Below are positions 1 through 11,624 of a stretch of DNA of 64,000 nt, piece by piece; within the stretch, counting starts at the first letter, position 1; every line of letters begins with the position of its first letter. The position numbers and the translations under genes were made by a program. This stretch comes from Rhizopus arrhizus (taxonomy: Eukaryota > Mucoromycota > Mucoromycetes > Mucorales > Rhizopodaceae). The notes under the pieces are model-generated. The model was not told the origin of the DNA, did not search any database, and saw only the letters and a program-made list of their open reading frames with translations. The stretch is taken from contig JAKZZE010000025.1 in the NCBI GenBank assembly GCA_024220505.1, forward strand, positions 186,001-250,000. The letters are read 5' to 3'.

Positions 1-1
1 T

Positions 2-3000
2 GTGAATCGAACGATCGAATTGGCCAGTCGTGTGGTTCGATCGGTTGAGCCCTTTTTGCGTCATCAGTGGATCTGGGATCATCCGAACGTGGACCAGCTC
101 ATAGCCATGGATGATCCACAATTTGATCTCTCGGTCTTTGACAAGATTCACCCGTACACCTATGCAGTCAACGCAGCCTTTGGCACACACGCCTATCTCT
201 CGCCCTCCTTACCGCCCTTGCCTGCCCTGCGGAAGATCACCTTGGCCGATGGCTGGTACTGCTCCCATTTTGGCCCTCCGGAAAGCCAGCATCCGCTGGT
301 GGATGGTCCGATTGAGTCAGTCGTGTTTAGCGCGTCTGAGATTGAGAGAAGGACGGATCGGATGGTGAAGGAAGTGATGATGGCTTTGGAGAATCCGTCG
401 GGAGAGGTGAAGGAAAAGAAGAAGCTAGAGGTGTGGATGAATGATTTTGATGCTTTTTTGGATGATTGGTGTCACGATGATTCGGAAAAGCTAAAGAATA
501 CAGAACACATGAGACATTTGGGCTTCTGGCTTCACCGGCCAGAGGGACACGAAGAGCATGTGCGCATCGAGGTCTTGAACGATCGACGGGTTGGAAATTG
601 CATTAAGCAGGTAGCAAAAGACAGAAAAGGAAAGGGGTTGATATTGACGGAGGTTGATAGATTGTTGAATCATCGGGTGTTCCTCAAAAGACTGTCGTAG
701 GAGAAGCTCTCAAGATTCTCCAGAGGATGCGCGAACGAACCGAGTTGCATTACATTTGGTCCGCCGGCGCCTTTCTTCACTCGCTCTTTGGCCGACTGTT
801 CACCAGTCTGCGGGTGTTTGAGGCCGACCTGATTCGACTACGAGCCGAAGGCGAAAACAAAAATGTGGTCTATGTTCCCATCTGTAAATCGATGACGGAT
901 CAAATCTTGGTATGGTACATTTGCTTGAGGTACGAGCTACCTTTGCCTGCCATTGTCTGTGATGAGGCCATGGCTCTTTTGGGCCCGATCTCTGATATCC
1001 TTCGCATCACCGGCGCTTACTTTGTTCGTCGTGATCTCTCCTCTCGTTCCCCGCTCAGTACGGCCGTAACTGCAGCCTATACAGAGGTCCTCCTGTCAGA
1101 GCACGGTGCGTTGTCGATGGCCATCGAACGGACTCGATCACGGACTGGGCGATTGCAAACAGCCTATCATGATGGATTGATCAACATGGTGATCGAAGCC
1201 ACAGTCGGTAAGGATCATGTCACGACTCCTACCGATTCCTTACCGACACCCACCGCCTCGTTTTCCTCGGTCAAGAAAGACACGGTCTTCGTGCCGGTCC
1301 ATATCACATATGAAAAGATACCTGAATTGAGAACTCTGATCGACCAAGTCCTGGATCAACGATCGAGAAGTACGAGTAGCTTGACCTCCACTACCTTTCT
1401 GCGGCCCAGCGCAACAGTGGCTGATCGTGAGGCGCTGACCAAAGACAAGAGTGTGCCTGAGAAGGGTAAATATGGCCGTGCGTTTGTGGCCTTTGGAAAA
1501 GCAGTGGATGTGAAAAGTAGTGTGCAAGAAGCGAGTCTTTCAGAAAACAAGCGACAGAGGTAAGTAAACATATCTAGAAAAGAGAGTGAACTGACATATA
1601 AAAAAAGCGATATACCTGTGAAGGATGAAGATGTCATTGCCGATTTTATTGCTAAAAAGATTCAAAAAGGTCAGCACGAAGCAAGCATTGTCAGTCCCGT
1701 TGCTTTAACAGCAGCCACACTGTTGTATGGAAGGATCGAAGGCGGCATCACGTTGGGAAAGCTCTATCAACACGTTGTTTGGCTTCATGAAGAGCTGCTA
1801 GAAAAGAAGGTACGGGTGGACTGGCAGCCAGATGAGGATGTACAGACAATCGTAGCCTATGCATTTCACTTGCTGGATGCACGTAGTAATTTGGTTATGG
1901 ACGGTAAACGTATGACGGAGGAGACGGTGGTTCGAGTGGTGGAGCATACAGATAACGTGATGGATTTGTCGTATGTCGCTAGTCAGTTGATTGAGATTTT
2001 TTTGCCTGAAGCTCTCTTTTCGGTAGTCTATCTTTCAAATGCGGGCAAGTGTCTATCGCGAGAGGAGTTTTTGGTACAGTTTACCTTCCTGGTGCGATTG
2101 TTTAAACACGAATTTGTGTATCCTTGGAATCGACAAGAGGTACACTGTCTATTTGCAGCCAAAAAAAAAAAAAAAAAAAAAAAAAAACTTATTTATTTTC
2201 ATGTAGAAATTCAATGTGCTACTAGACTGGTTTTTGAAAAAGAATCTATTATTCATAAACTCTGATGGAAACTATGAAAAAGTAGTGACAGTTGAAAGCA
2301 ACGAAATAGAGTATACCCGTGTTTCTTTACTGGCTTCCTTTATATACCCTACACTGGATGCCTACTGGATCACGTCTTGTTCACTTTCAGCACTTCGTGA
2401 TCTACCTTATATGCCACGTTCAATCGTTCCCATCTTGTCACAGTGGATCGCGGCCCACTTAATCACCGGTCGAAGGACGGTCTATCGTGAGGTCTTGTCG
2501 ACTGAGGCGAGTCAAAACGCAGTTGATAATTTCTTGGCCATCGGATTTATCAATGCTGTACATCCCAAGACAAAGCTTTCACCGGATACACAAATCCTAC
2601 TGCTTGAGTTGGATATTACGACAAATGAAGATCTAGTCATGGTCTCTAGTCAAAAGAACATTGAGCAAGAAGAACTGGTAAGTAAAGAGAAATACCATTT
2701 ACTTTAACTAATAGGATTGAATAGTTTGAAGAAGCATATGAGAACATACTGTTGAAGCTACCGGATATCGCTTCCTTATGCCATGAAATTGAAAAATACA
2801 GACTTGTGTCAGACAATGTCAACTTTCGCCATAACGCTCAAGTGTTTGACAAATGTCAAAACCAAATTCGATCCATCTTGCGTGCAGAGAAAAGCTATGC
2901 CTCACAACGCGGTATCAAGTTGGATCGAGATGAAGACCAGATGATTCAGTTGGTCTATTCTCTCAAAGCAGCCACCTCGTCTGTGATAGATGATGGATCA

Positions 3001-3048
3001 GGCAAACATTCTAGAAGGATATCTCAAGCTTATAATTTAAAGTCATAA
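2..3048 (+). CDS. PlsB-type glycerol-3-phosphate / DHAP acyltransferase, 5'-truncated by window edge
   Basis: Inferred exons are <2..610, 661..1559, 1608..2139, 2207..2677 and 2725..3048, with canonical GT-AG introns of 47-67 nt; one intron holds a run of about 27 A. The protein (at least 944 residues) fits the PlsB/GNPAT branch of glycerolipid acyltransferases, which acylate glycerol-3-phosphate or dihydroxyacetone phosphate. The four blocks appear in order: VPICKSMTD (block I, visible residue about 275), GAYFVRR (II), ERTRSRTGR (III) and VPVHITYEKIPE (IV), followed by a long C-terminal helical region typical of the family. Two key positions are odd. The catalytic His of the HX4D motif is Cys, although the Asp is kept. 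The Gly of the usual EGTRSR block is Arg. The frame is intact over 2.8 kb, so this is probably a real gene; whether it acylates is uncertain. The exon 1/2 join (donor GTAGCA) is the least certain. Confidence 0.85.
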
Positions 3049-3740
3049 TAAAAAAAAAGTGCAAAGATCTAATCAACCTGTTTTTTATTAAAAAAGTATA
3101 TAAAAGAACATAGGCTGTAAGCCAAGAAAGCAAAGGCTTTTTAAAAATATGCTGCCAAAAAAGGATTTTTTGATGTGTAGAAACGTAGTAATTTGTGCTA
3201 ATAGCCATCAGAAGAAGGAACAGAGTATTAAAGTATACTATGTCAAAGGGAACTGTAAGAGAACGTTTGAAAGAGAGAGTATTAAACAGTAAAGACTACA
3301 ACCCTTATCATCTCCATACTACCAACTTTAAAAAGTATCTCATTTATTGATCTTAATCTTTGTATTGGTTGTGTCTGGTAATTAATCATCTTTACCGTAT
3401 CTTGATCTGAAAGCAATTCATCTGATTTTTATTACTCGTCACTTTCTTGGATTTACCAAAGATATATTTCCCCATTTTTTGTATTCATAAACACTTCTGT
3501 ATTCTACTATTGTAGGAGCTTAGGATACATAAAATTATATATAAGCCTCTTTTATCATGCTAATTAATGAATGACAACCTTCTTACATCTATTGTCTTGT
3601 TACCGTCTTTTTAAAATGTTAGCATGATGAATGCTCATATTGTAAATAAATACATTTGTTTATTATTTTTTTTAATAATTACTCATTTTATTAGCATTAA
3701 AGATTGTCGTTAATCTTGAGATAGAAAAACAAAGGATCAC
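3049..3740. other. AT-rich intergenic region
   Basis: Contains the 3' flank of the acyltransferase gene. I see no coding trace or RNA gene. Confidence 0.6.
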
Positions 3741-4387
3741 TGCCAATCAGCGTCGTAAGGATGTGTAAAGCACTCCATATTTTTTTTTTTTTTTTTTTTA
3801 CTTTGTTTCTCATTTCTTTTAATTATACTCGACCAATCATTTTCTTTCCGTTTGTGAACTGAAGTAAAAGATATGAATTATGATTGATATATCAGCGTAG
3901 ATTAGATAAAATCTATACTTCACATATTGGTTGAGCTTATCGACAGAGATGTACATATTATCATTCATAGGTCTGATTCTGAACGAATGGTTACAACATT
4001 TCATAAATCCATGTAGACTCCCCCCCCCCCTTTTTTTTGTAAGTTTTTGCTGCAGTGAGAAAAAGAAAAAGCCAATGCACAAGTCCGTTTACTAAAATAC
4101 TCTCTACAATATTTTTACTATTTTCTCTTTGCAAAAGAAAAAAAAAAAAAAAAAAGAAAAACTTAGTACGAGAAACTAATAAATACCATTCGATTTCTTT
4201 TCAAATCTCATACGGTTTAATGAAGAAAGTAGATTTGTATTTTACGTAATGATAAAAAAAAAAAAAAAAAAAGCTTGATTTATTGTACTTTATTGACTAA
4301 TATTTTCTTGCAATAACAAAGACTATTACAAAGCATCCAGAATCGAGCCTGAATTTTGTGAATGAGCATATCTTGAGAATTGGCATT

Positions 4388-4576
4388 CTAAAGGCATAAA
4401 ATACCAAGTATCGAAAGACCCTTACAATACTTATGACCATCACCCAAAAGCCCACCAGAGGTAGTATCAGTGTGTCCATCTGATTGATCTTTTTCTAAAG
4501 CAGTAGAACCAAAAGGAAGCGAAGAGACAAGCATAAAGACGGATAATAAACCCAAGAAGACAAGAGTCGAGCGCAT
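4388..4576 (-). CDS. Small secreted peptide precursor, family copy A (decayed)
   Basis: 62 codons. The first about 28 residues (starting MRSTLVFLGLLSVFMLVSS) are the same signal peptide seen in copies B, C and D. The Kex2-type Lys-Arg of the other copies is Lys-Asp here (LEKDQ), and the remainder contains no Gly-rich repeat and ends in a short hydrophobic stretch. The start is fixed by alignment of all four copies. A TATA-like element lies about 60 bp upstream on the minus strand. Loss of the processing site and the unrelated tail suggest a degenerating or re-framed copy. Function unknown. Confidence 0.5.
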   Translation of the reverse strand: MRSTLVFLGLLSVFMLVSSLPFGSTALEKDQSDGHTDTTSGGLLGDGHKYCKGLSILGILCL

Positions 4577-4636
4577 TTTTGTATGTAAAGTAGACTGTTT
4601 TTATGATATCATTCAAGAAAACAAAAAGAAAAGACT

Positions 4637-4650
4637 CCTTTTATATGTGT
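4637..4650 (-). promoter_or_regulatory. TATA-like element of peptide gene copy A
   Basis: Minus strand reads CACATATAAAAGGA about 60 bp before the ATG. The same element stands at nearly the same distance before copies B, C and D. Confidence 0.6.
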
Positions 4651-5432
4651 TCATGAAAGAAACTAGAGCAGGTAGTTATCTTTCATTGCAAATTTGTGTA
4701 AGCAGATGATTATGATTGCATTTTTCTACAAGCACGATAGTAAAAGAAAGTTGCTTTAAAAAAGGTAGGTTAGATATACTTGGATCTCAGGAGTGCCTTT
4801 TTGTATAGCTTTTGAAAAAGAAATACAGTTGAAAAAAGAATTGAATAGTCAAAATGAAAATTGTTTAAAGTGACATCTAAAAATTACCTCTTATAATTAT
4901 CATGTGTCATAAACGGATGGAAAGTGTTGCTTATAAGTAAACATTACTTATGGTATATACAAATTTATACAGATAGAGCACCATAAAATCAATAGGAGAA
5001 GCAAATTTTATTTGATTGTTATTAGTATTAAGCCATACCATTGCACATATTATAAGGATGTGTATTAACATGATTAGATACTTTGAGTTATCCAAAGCAT
5101 ACATCGTACTAAATTGATAAGTCCTAATTGTAAGAATACATTATATCTTTTGTATTCTACAGATGATAGGCTGATTTGGCTCCCTATTATCCATGTACTG
5201 ATATAGTCAGATATAATCTTCAAAGTAAGTCTCTTGACAGATTAAAGTCTTTCTAATCTATAGTCATACAGATCCTTCTTTTCTTGTTTCGAATGATTGG
5301 ATAATATTTAGATTTATTCTAAAAGAATAGTAAGAGATCTGTTACAATATCTTACATCTCTACATACGTTTTTCTCATTATTGTTAATCATCCTGTCTAT
5401 AACAATGTCTACTGAAACAAGACTTGTGAGCA

Positions 5433-5495
5433 ATGACTCTGTCTGATATTGGATATATAGAAATAGATGAGATTTATGATGGAGCAAGAGAATGA
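5433..5495 (+). pseudogene. Short acidic ORF of the cassette, copy A (truncated)
   Basis: Twenty codons reading MTLSDIGYIEIDEIYDGARE then stop. It aligns with the start of the 60-codon ORF at 25420 in copy B; a premature stop removes the rest. The position relative to the divergent peptide gene (857 bp between start codons) matches the other copies. Confidence 0.45.
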
Positions 5496-6460
5496 TGACA
5501 CTATTATCACCCTAGTTCTGGATCTGGTTGTCTGAATGTATTTGAGAAGACTGGGATTGCTAAATCTTTAACTGAAATCTGATGTGTTTCATTTGTTTCC
5601 GCATGCACTCCTTTTGCAGATTGCATTTTGAAAGCAACTGAACAAGAAAATTAATATATGCAAGCAAGAACACCGACACAAAGAGAAGATCCTTGCTGAC
5701 TTTTTATTTGTATGATACCAAAAAGAAATAAATGTCAGAACTAATAATTAGGAAGAAACCAAGTATCTGTTTTCGACGAAATAGGATCGTATATGCAACC
5801 AAGAAAGATTGATGGAAAAGACTTGGACAGTGGTACGATAAGGAAAGATGAAAGTAGTGCATAATGCAAAATTGATCTGCTGCGATATGGAGATCGTTTG
5901 AAAGAAGAGATGTTTGCCGCTCAACATGTAGCCAGCCTTACCAATAATGACATGCTTGATCATCATACTCAACATCAAGCTCAGACTGTTTGTTTAATCC
6001 AAACAACAAAGAAAAGGGTGACTAAACCAATAGCAACAATAAACTATAGAATACAACTTTCCTTATAATGAAAAATATTCCTTACAATAATGAGTAATGA
6101 TAAAATCTGCAATTCTTATGGAAAGCTACAACTTAGAGATCATATTTGCGATGAGTATTACAAATCTAAAGACTTTAACAAGAAAAGAGCTCCGTAGGAT
6201 AGAAAGGGTATTGATGATCATCAAGAATGCTGTTAAATTAATATGGCTACTAACGATGGTACTAGCATTCAATAAACAAATCCATCTTGGAACTATATTC
6301 AACTTAAATACATCAATGAGCGTAGACATCCAATTTAATCAAAAGAAACAAGTTGAAAGAAATTTTATTTCGACTAATGCTTTCTTTTTTATAAGAGAAA
6401 GAGCTATCAAGTGGTGGAAAGTATTAATACTAAAAGTAAAGTACCTTTCATAAATAAGTT

Positions 6461-7465
6461 TGCATTTACTAATAAAATGAAAAATGAAACATAGCAGCAA
6501 AACATTTGACTAATTAAATTTTTACAGCGACTAGTAATGTTATAAATTGAATAGGATGAGATAAATTCATTGAAGATGACATAACTATATGATATTTCGT
6601 TTGAATATTTAAAAAAAAATTTGAAATTTATCAAGAATATGGGCTTTGATGAACTACTTGCTGCTGATATTTATTAAGAAAAAACAAGTTTATCTAACGT
6701 TCAATCATGCTAGTTAGATGGGATGGGAATTTTGTATATTTTTAGAAATCGATGAGAGCATCAAAAGTATTAACATGAAACAAAACAAACATAAACCAGG
6801 TTATTTTTCATATGAAATATTAGAAGAACAAGAACAACTTATGAGGGAGAGACTTTAGTTGAAAGAACAAATGAGTGCTGATCATGTTATTTTGTGTTGC
6901 TCTTGATGTGATTTTTCCAAGGTAGTGAAAACCAAACAAGTTAGAAGCTATATAACTTTTTAGATAGAAGAAAAAATGGTCTTGAGATGCAGAATAATCG
7001 GGACCTCTTTTGGCTTGGGCTTTGGGTTGGGACCGATGCTTTAAAAGTTGACTTACGCATTCTATATCTGGAAGGTCTACCCTATTGTATTTCCATTGAG
7101 TCATTTCTATATTTTGCTTCTGTTTCATTGTTCATAGAACTGATACTGACATTGAATGAGTGGTCTCTTTGTCCATTAAAGAAGGAGCAATTTCATATAG
7201 GAAACAGTATGAATGAACCATAGCTTGAAGTCTGGTTTGGACAAACAAATCAAAAAATGGTTAGATGCAGGTAAAATGAAAAGGATGTCCAACAAACACA
7301 TCGTTCAGTATCTCTCTATTTAGGGTACCTAAAAAGAACAGTAATGAAATAAAAGATAATCATCGAGAATGTCTGGATATACATGAGACCAATAAACCAT
7401 AATCTAAATGTTGACTTGTTTATGCTATTAATAAGAGAAGTTTAGATTGGGTGCAAGAGAAGAAA

Positions 7466-7509
<44 letters not shown>

Positions 7510-7523
7510 AAAAACATGTTATA
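6461..7523. other. AT-rich intergenic region
   Basis: No gene recognised. Open frames on both strands around 6820-7220 overlap each other and resemble nothing I know. A CA microsatellite lies near the right end. Confidence 0.5.
7468..7503. repeat. (CA)n microsatellite
   Basis: About 18 uninterrupted CA units, 20 bp before the left end of the Fanzor-bearing transposon. Confidence 0.95.
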
Positions 7524-7547
7524 CAGTGCGTCTGGTATATTTTGTCC
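7524..7547 (+). repeat. Left terminal inverted repeat
   Basis: Begins CAGTGCGTCTGG immediately after TA (7522-7523). Pairs with 9664-9687. Confidence 0.85.
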
Positions 7548-7849
7548 ATTCTGAAAAAATAAATGGCAATTTCCGAAAATAAATGGTAGTTACCTAAAAA
7601 TACATGGAGCTACCTGATAGATGTTTGGCTATTTGCTAGCAAATAAGTGTTGCTCTTAAAATTTTACTTTGTATTTTTAGGTCAAGCCAAATGGGCGTTA
7701 CTGAGGGGTTATTGTCGGCTATGATGTAAAGGCTTTATTTCTTTCCTTTCACTCTAACAATTGAATAAAATGACAAATAATACATTTTTTTTTATGAAGA
7801 CGGACACGATAATGTCTATAATAAGGATGGAAAGGGAGTCTTCGACCCG

Positions 7850-9455
7850 ATGGAAGGTGTGTTAACCGAAATCAGTGATCCAAACGTAGTACTTGAAACC
7901 ATAACGAGCCGAAAGCCCTATTTGAGCCTCAAACCAGCAGAGAAAGAAACTACTGCAAAAGATTCAACAAAAAAGGCTATAAAAGTGGTCAAGAAAGCAG
8001 TCTCGACAAAGACTACAACGATCAAACCAGAGAGATACTTATTGACTGAATGATCAAGGGTCCTACGGAAAGAGGAAAAGTGATTTTGCATGCAAAGGAT
8101 CTTGGAATTAACCCTCGTATTGCTATGCGTTGGTGGAAACACTATCAAGAAACTGGGAAGGTAGTAAAGCAAAACACGGATACAAGCAGAAAGCCGCCTA
8201 AACCCAACACTGAAAAGAAAGTGGACAGTAATCAAACAGAGCATATTGAAGGATTAGGTCAAGCCGACTTAAAGAGTGCTGAAGGCAAGTGTGTCTTGAT
8301 AGACCCTGGAAGGCGGGACTTGATGTACTGCATGAAAGAAACCAGCACTGGTGAAGAAAAACAATCACTTATATTTACCAAGAACAACCGCTCAAAATAT
8401 TCAAGGTACTTTAGATATTTAAGAAAGCGTACTCAACCTTTTGTGGTCCAGAAAGCCGAAGCAATCCTTTTTAGATCTGAATCCAACTCTGTAAAATTGA
8501 AAAAGTTCGTACAATACATTAAAACAAGAGTATCAGTAAAAAGCACTTTGTACGAATATTATGGAAACGAGACAATAAAGTCTAAAGAAATATATTTCTC
8601 TGAATCCGAGTTTGATTTTCGATTCGATCAAAAATGTAATTTGTATTATGGAAATCTGTTCATAGCAAGAATCCGTGGTTTTTCCCCTCAACATAAGAAT
8701 TACTCTACTAATAGCTCTGTAAAGTCTCAACTGTATGCTACCTACCTACAAATGATGCTACAACAAAAGCATATTTCAGAAAGACTAGATGATAGTGAGA
8801 AAAACAAAGTTCTAGGGCTGACAAAAGAGATGTATAGACGACCACAGCAAAACAATTATAAAATGGCCATCAGTACAACATTAGAAGGGCTACAGCTTTA
8901 CCTTTTCGAAAATTGAAGTTTTCAAGTGAACTTTTCTTTGACCAAAATGATCAAAAATTGATTTGTAGCTTAAAAGCAAAGTTTGGTCAAGATGCTGTCT
9001 TAGTTTTTGGATATTGGTCGGTCCCTATTGTCAAGTATCAAGAACCGACAAGAAGCAAGGGGTTAATCAGGATGTTAAAGAAGAATGTGTTTGTTGTCTA
9101 CTTAATCAATAAATACAAAATATCTTCCCATTTGTCCAAAGCGTGAAAATGAATTAGAAAAATTCAAAACCGTGCCAAACCCTCGCCCTTGCCAACGGAA
9201 AAAGAAGCCAAACGTGCTATGCAATGGCTTGCTGAGGTAATCCAAAGAAAAAAATAAACTAGATTAATTCTTGGTAACTAATGCAGTACTAGGTGTAAGA
9301 GCCTCTCATGCCTTAAACAACAAACCACAGGAATAAAAAGAAGACTTTGGAATCGCGATCAGGCAGCCGTATTAAATTTTCTCAAGATCCTAAATAGTTT
9401 GAGAAAGACTGGCAAACGCCCTAGCCTTTTCACCAGAAAATATCCTTTAGACTGA
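7850..9455 (+). pseudogene. Fanzor (eukaryotic TnpB/RuvC-like RNA-guided nuclease) relic fused to an HTH segment
   Basis: Frame pieces are 7850..8049, 8050..8916, a +1 shift into the frame of 8913..9146, another shift, an exon to 9236, a likely intron 9237..9286 (ending CTAATGCAG) and a last exon 9287..9455. Fanzor landmarks in order: RuvC-I CVLIDPGRRDL (Asp, about residue 85 of the second piece), LYYGNLFIARIRGF, LPFRKLKFSS, RuvC-II region DAVLVFGYWS followed by KYQEPTRSKG, a damaged first zinc-ribbon pair (CPKR instead of CPxC), LEKFKTVPNPRP, second pair CKSLSC, and RuvC-III LWNRDQAAVLNF. The N-terminal part instead reads like a transposase helix-turn-helix (HAKDLGINPRIAMRWWKHYQ), and the usual Fanzor N-terminal half is missing. 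At least three frameshifts and the lost Cys mean it is inactive. Confidence 0.85.
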
Positions 9456-9663
9456 TCATCTTTAAGTAGAACAAACGTAGGAAAATCACAAAAATTCTCC
9501 GCCAAGGTTATCGCTTTGGTCATTTAGTACAGGTATTGCATTAAAACAAGTACAAAGCGACAACAATAAATGCTCTAAACGAAAATTTCATTTAGGTTAG
9601 TGACATTTATTTTTCTGGAAACGACATTCGTTTTTTGCTAAACGAAGTTTATTTTCTTTAAAC

Positions 9664-9687
9664 CGACAAAATTTACCAGCCCCACTG
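9664..9687 (-). repeat. Right terminal inverted repeat
   Basis: Reverse complement begins CAGTGGGGCTGG and is followed by TA (9688-9689). Four mismatches to the left repeat. Confidence 0.85.
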
Positions 9688-10028
9688 TATATTGTCAGCT
9701 AATTGCCCATAAAGTATCATCTTGTATAATAAGTTGACTTCATTCTGACAACAGCCAATCATCGCGTCCAATATGAACTAAAATGCTCAAAATGATTTAT
9801 TGCTTTGTCTGAACCAATGCTTTGTATCATCTAAAATTCAACTTTTTTTGTGTAAAATGTGTTTATTTCATACGTCTAAAATTCAACTTTTGTTTAGACA
9901 AAAATAAAATTGTCTGAACTTTAACTAGATTCTGTAATAATGACGAGTGTGATGAACCAAGCATGAATAGAAAAAGACAAGTGCTTTCCTTTTTCTTTTT
10001 CTATTATTATTTTATACATTCGACAAAG

Positions 10029-10401
10029 ATGAACCGTTTCTTAGAAATCAAAAAGCTATCAGAGTTCAAAGAATTAATTTCACAAAATAAACTCGTCTTT
10101 GTTCAATTCACCACAACCATGTGTCATCCATCAAAGATGATTGGCCCTTATTTGGAAAAGCTAACTATAAATTATCCTCAAGTTCAATTTGCTAAAGTTT
10201 ACATTGACAAATATGCGGTAAGTTATATAAAGCACAGTGTTAAACATAGACTAATTTGATATGCAGGAAATTGCTTCTGCTTACGATGTTAGAACGACGC
10301 CTAATTACATGTTTTTTAAACAGGGCGAAAAACTAAAAGATGTGGCTGGTATTGAACATCAAGAGATAGAATCTGCTTTAGCTAATTTAACATCAAAATA
10401 A
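10029..10401 (+). CDS. Thioredoxin-like protein with CxxS active site
   Basis: Exons 10029..10217 and 10267..10401 (intron 49 nt, branch ACTAAT) give 107 residues, the normal size of a cytosolic thioredoxin. The fold signature is clear: KLVFVQFTTTMCHPSKMIGP at about 24-43, then a strand with the cis-Pro loop (RTTPNYMFFKQGEK) and the C-terminal helix. In place of WCGPC the active site reads M-C-H-P-S, so the nucleophilic Cys is kept but the Trp and the resolving Cys are lost. Such CxxS proteins cannot do ordinary dithiol reduction; known ones act in mixed-disulfide, glutathione-linked or chaperone-like roles. No targeting sequence is seen. The ATG at 10029 is chosen because the upstream in-frame stretch is T-rich leader. 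Confidence 0.85.
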
Positions 10402-10947
10402 AGTGTAATCCATTTTTATTCCCCATATGATCTTGAATGCCCATCATTCTGCGTTGCTCTCTTAGATTTGATAATGACTACTTTATCCCTTTTTTAATAA
10501 CTTTCTTAAATAAACAGTATATTAAGAGCAAATTTACAATGAACAAAATGCATGCTTATTCAACCTCATTTTTCTACTTTTTTAAGGATAATCTTAATCA
10601 ACTTTAGATTAAGCATTTTTTTCGTTTTACTTTATTATAAAATAAAGATTACGTGCCAGTAACGCTTTATTTATTCCATCGAGTATAATGAATAAAATAT
10701 TAAAAAGCTAGAAAATAAAATGAGTGACATGGTCAAGTAAGTAATGCTTTTACTCACGTCTTTACAGTCTGTTGCACAAATTATATTGTTCTTAAATGAA
10801 ATGCACTTGAATGATAACTCCAACGACAGCATTGTATATGAAAACAAAAATATGCCAAGTAATAGAATATTTAATTTGTTTGTGGTTATACTATCTTTAC
10901 AGAGCAACATATCATTATTCATGTATAAAATAGAGATAATGTTTACG

Positions 10948-10985
<38 letters not shown>

Positions 10986-11624
10986 AATCATTCTATACAC
11001 TATAGTATTTAGCCATTCGAAAGTCGTAAAGAAGTATAAAAATTATATTTCAATATAAAAATTTGTATCCGATAAAATGTATAATTTTAAAGTCCAATGT
11101 ATTGTTTTTTAAGCCAGTGAAGTGTACTAAATAATAAGGTTTTCTACAAACAAGAATATAAAGAAATATATGAATAAGCATGATGTCGTCCAAGAACGAC
11201 AAGTAAATTTGTAATGATTAAAAAAGAATCAACCTATTAGATCAAGTAAAACGCGGATATTACTGTCCTTTTTTAGATGAACTCAAGATAAAATTAGATT
11301 TCAAGTGTTTTTTTTTTGGTGTGTGTGTGATATTCAATAAAACTTGAAGTTTTACTACCTGCAGTAAAATTCGCTTGAAAGGAGCCATTTTATATCTGGT
11401 AATATTCGAGTAAAGCTTCAAATATTAAGCGAATATGACCGACTTTTTATCTTCAAATTATTTGCAGTGACTGCACTAAACGTGAGCCCAAACAGTGTCC
11501 TAATTGAGTTTGAATTCGTTTTTTTTTTACTTTATTTGTAAATAGAACCAAGGATTTTTTCAACCTTAGAGCAACTAAAAATAGCCTTTTCTTTTCTCTC
11601 TTTGTTTTACTCTTGTTTTTGATA
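10402..11624. other. AT-rich intergenic region with long poly-A
   Basis: No gene recognised. A run of about 37 A occupies 10948-10984. Confidence 0.6.

Larger units (their letters stand above)
3741..6460. repeat. Dispersed secreted-peptide cassette, copy A (most diverged)
   Basis: Homologous to segments at 22.6-26.7, 39.3-43.5 and 52.1-54.2 kb. It shares with copy D the left flank (the stretch around 3755 and 3955-4000 matches 52131 and 52370-52430), which copies B and C lack. It contains the peptide gene (minus strand), its TATA region, the short plus-strand acidic ORF and, at about 5860-6330, a third degraded coding trace also found in B and C (a frame reading LQLRDHICDEYYKSKDFNKK near 6127). 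Limits are approximate and were set by eye where similarity fades. Confidence 0.75.
7524..9687 (+). mobile_element. Fanzor-bearing DNA transposon with Tc1/IS630-like ends
   Basis: The segment is bounded by 24-bp inverted repeats matching at 20 of 24 positions (CAGTG...CTGGTA.ATTTTGTC) and each end abuts a TA dinucleotide. TA duplication with CAGT-type ends is the signature of Tc1/mariner/IS630 transposition. Sub-terminal AAAATAAATG-like motifs recur inside both ends. The only gene is the broken Fanzor-like ORF at 7850-9455; no intact DDE transposase is present, so the copy would have been non-autonomous. TnpB homologues (Fanzor) are known to ride in eukaryotic DNA transposons of several kinds; the pairing here is read directly from the sequence. 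Confidence 0.85.

Noticed and set aside
7468..7503. CA repeat considered as part of the transposon end
   Set aside because: It lies 20 bp outside the TA-flanked inverted repeat and has no counterpart at the right end.
10671..11058. Open frames around the 37-A tract on both strands
   Set aside because: Low-complexity Phe or Lys runs drive them; no motif and no splice or promoter support.
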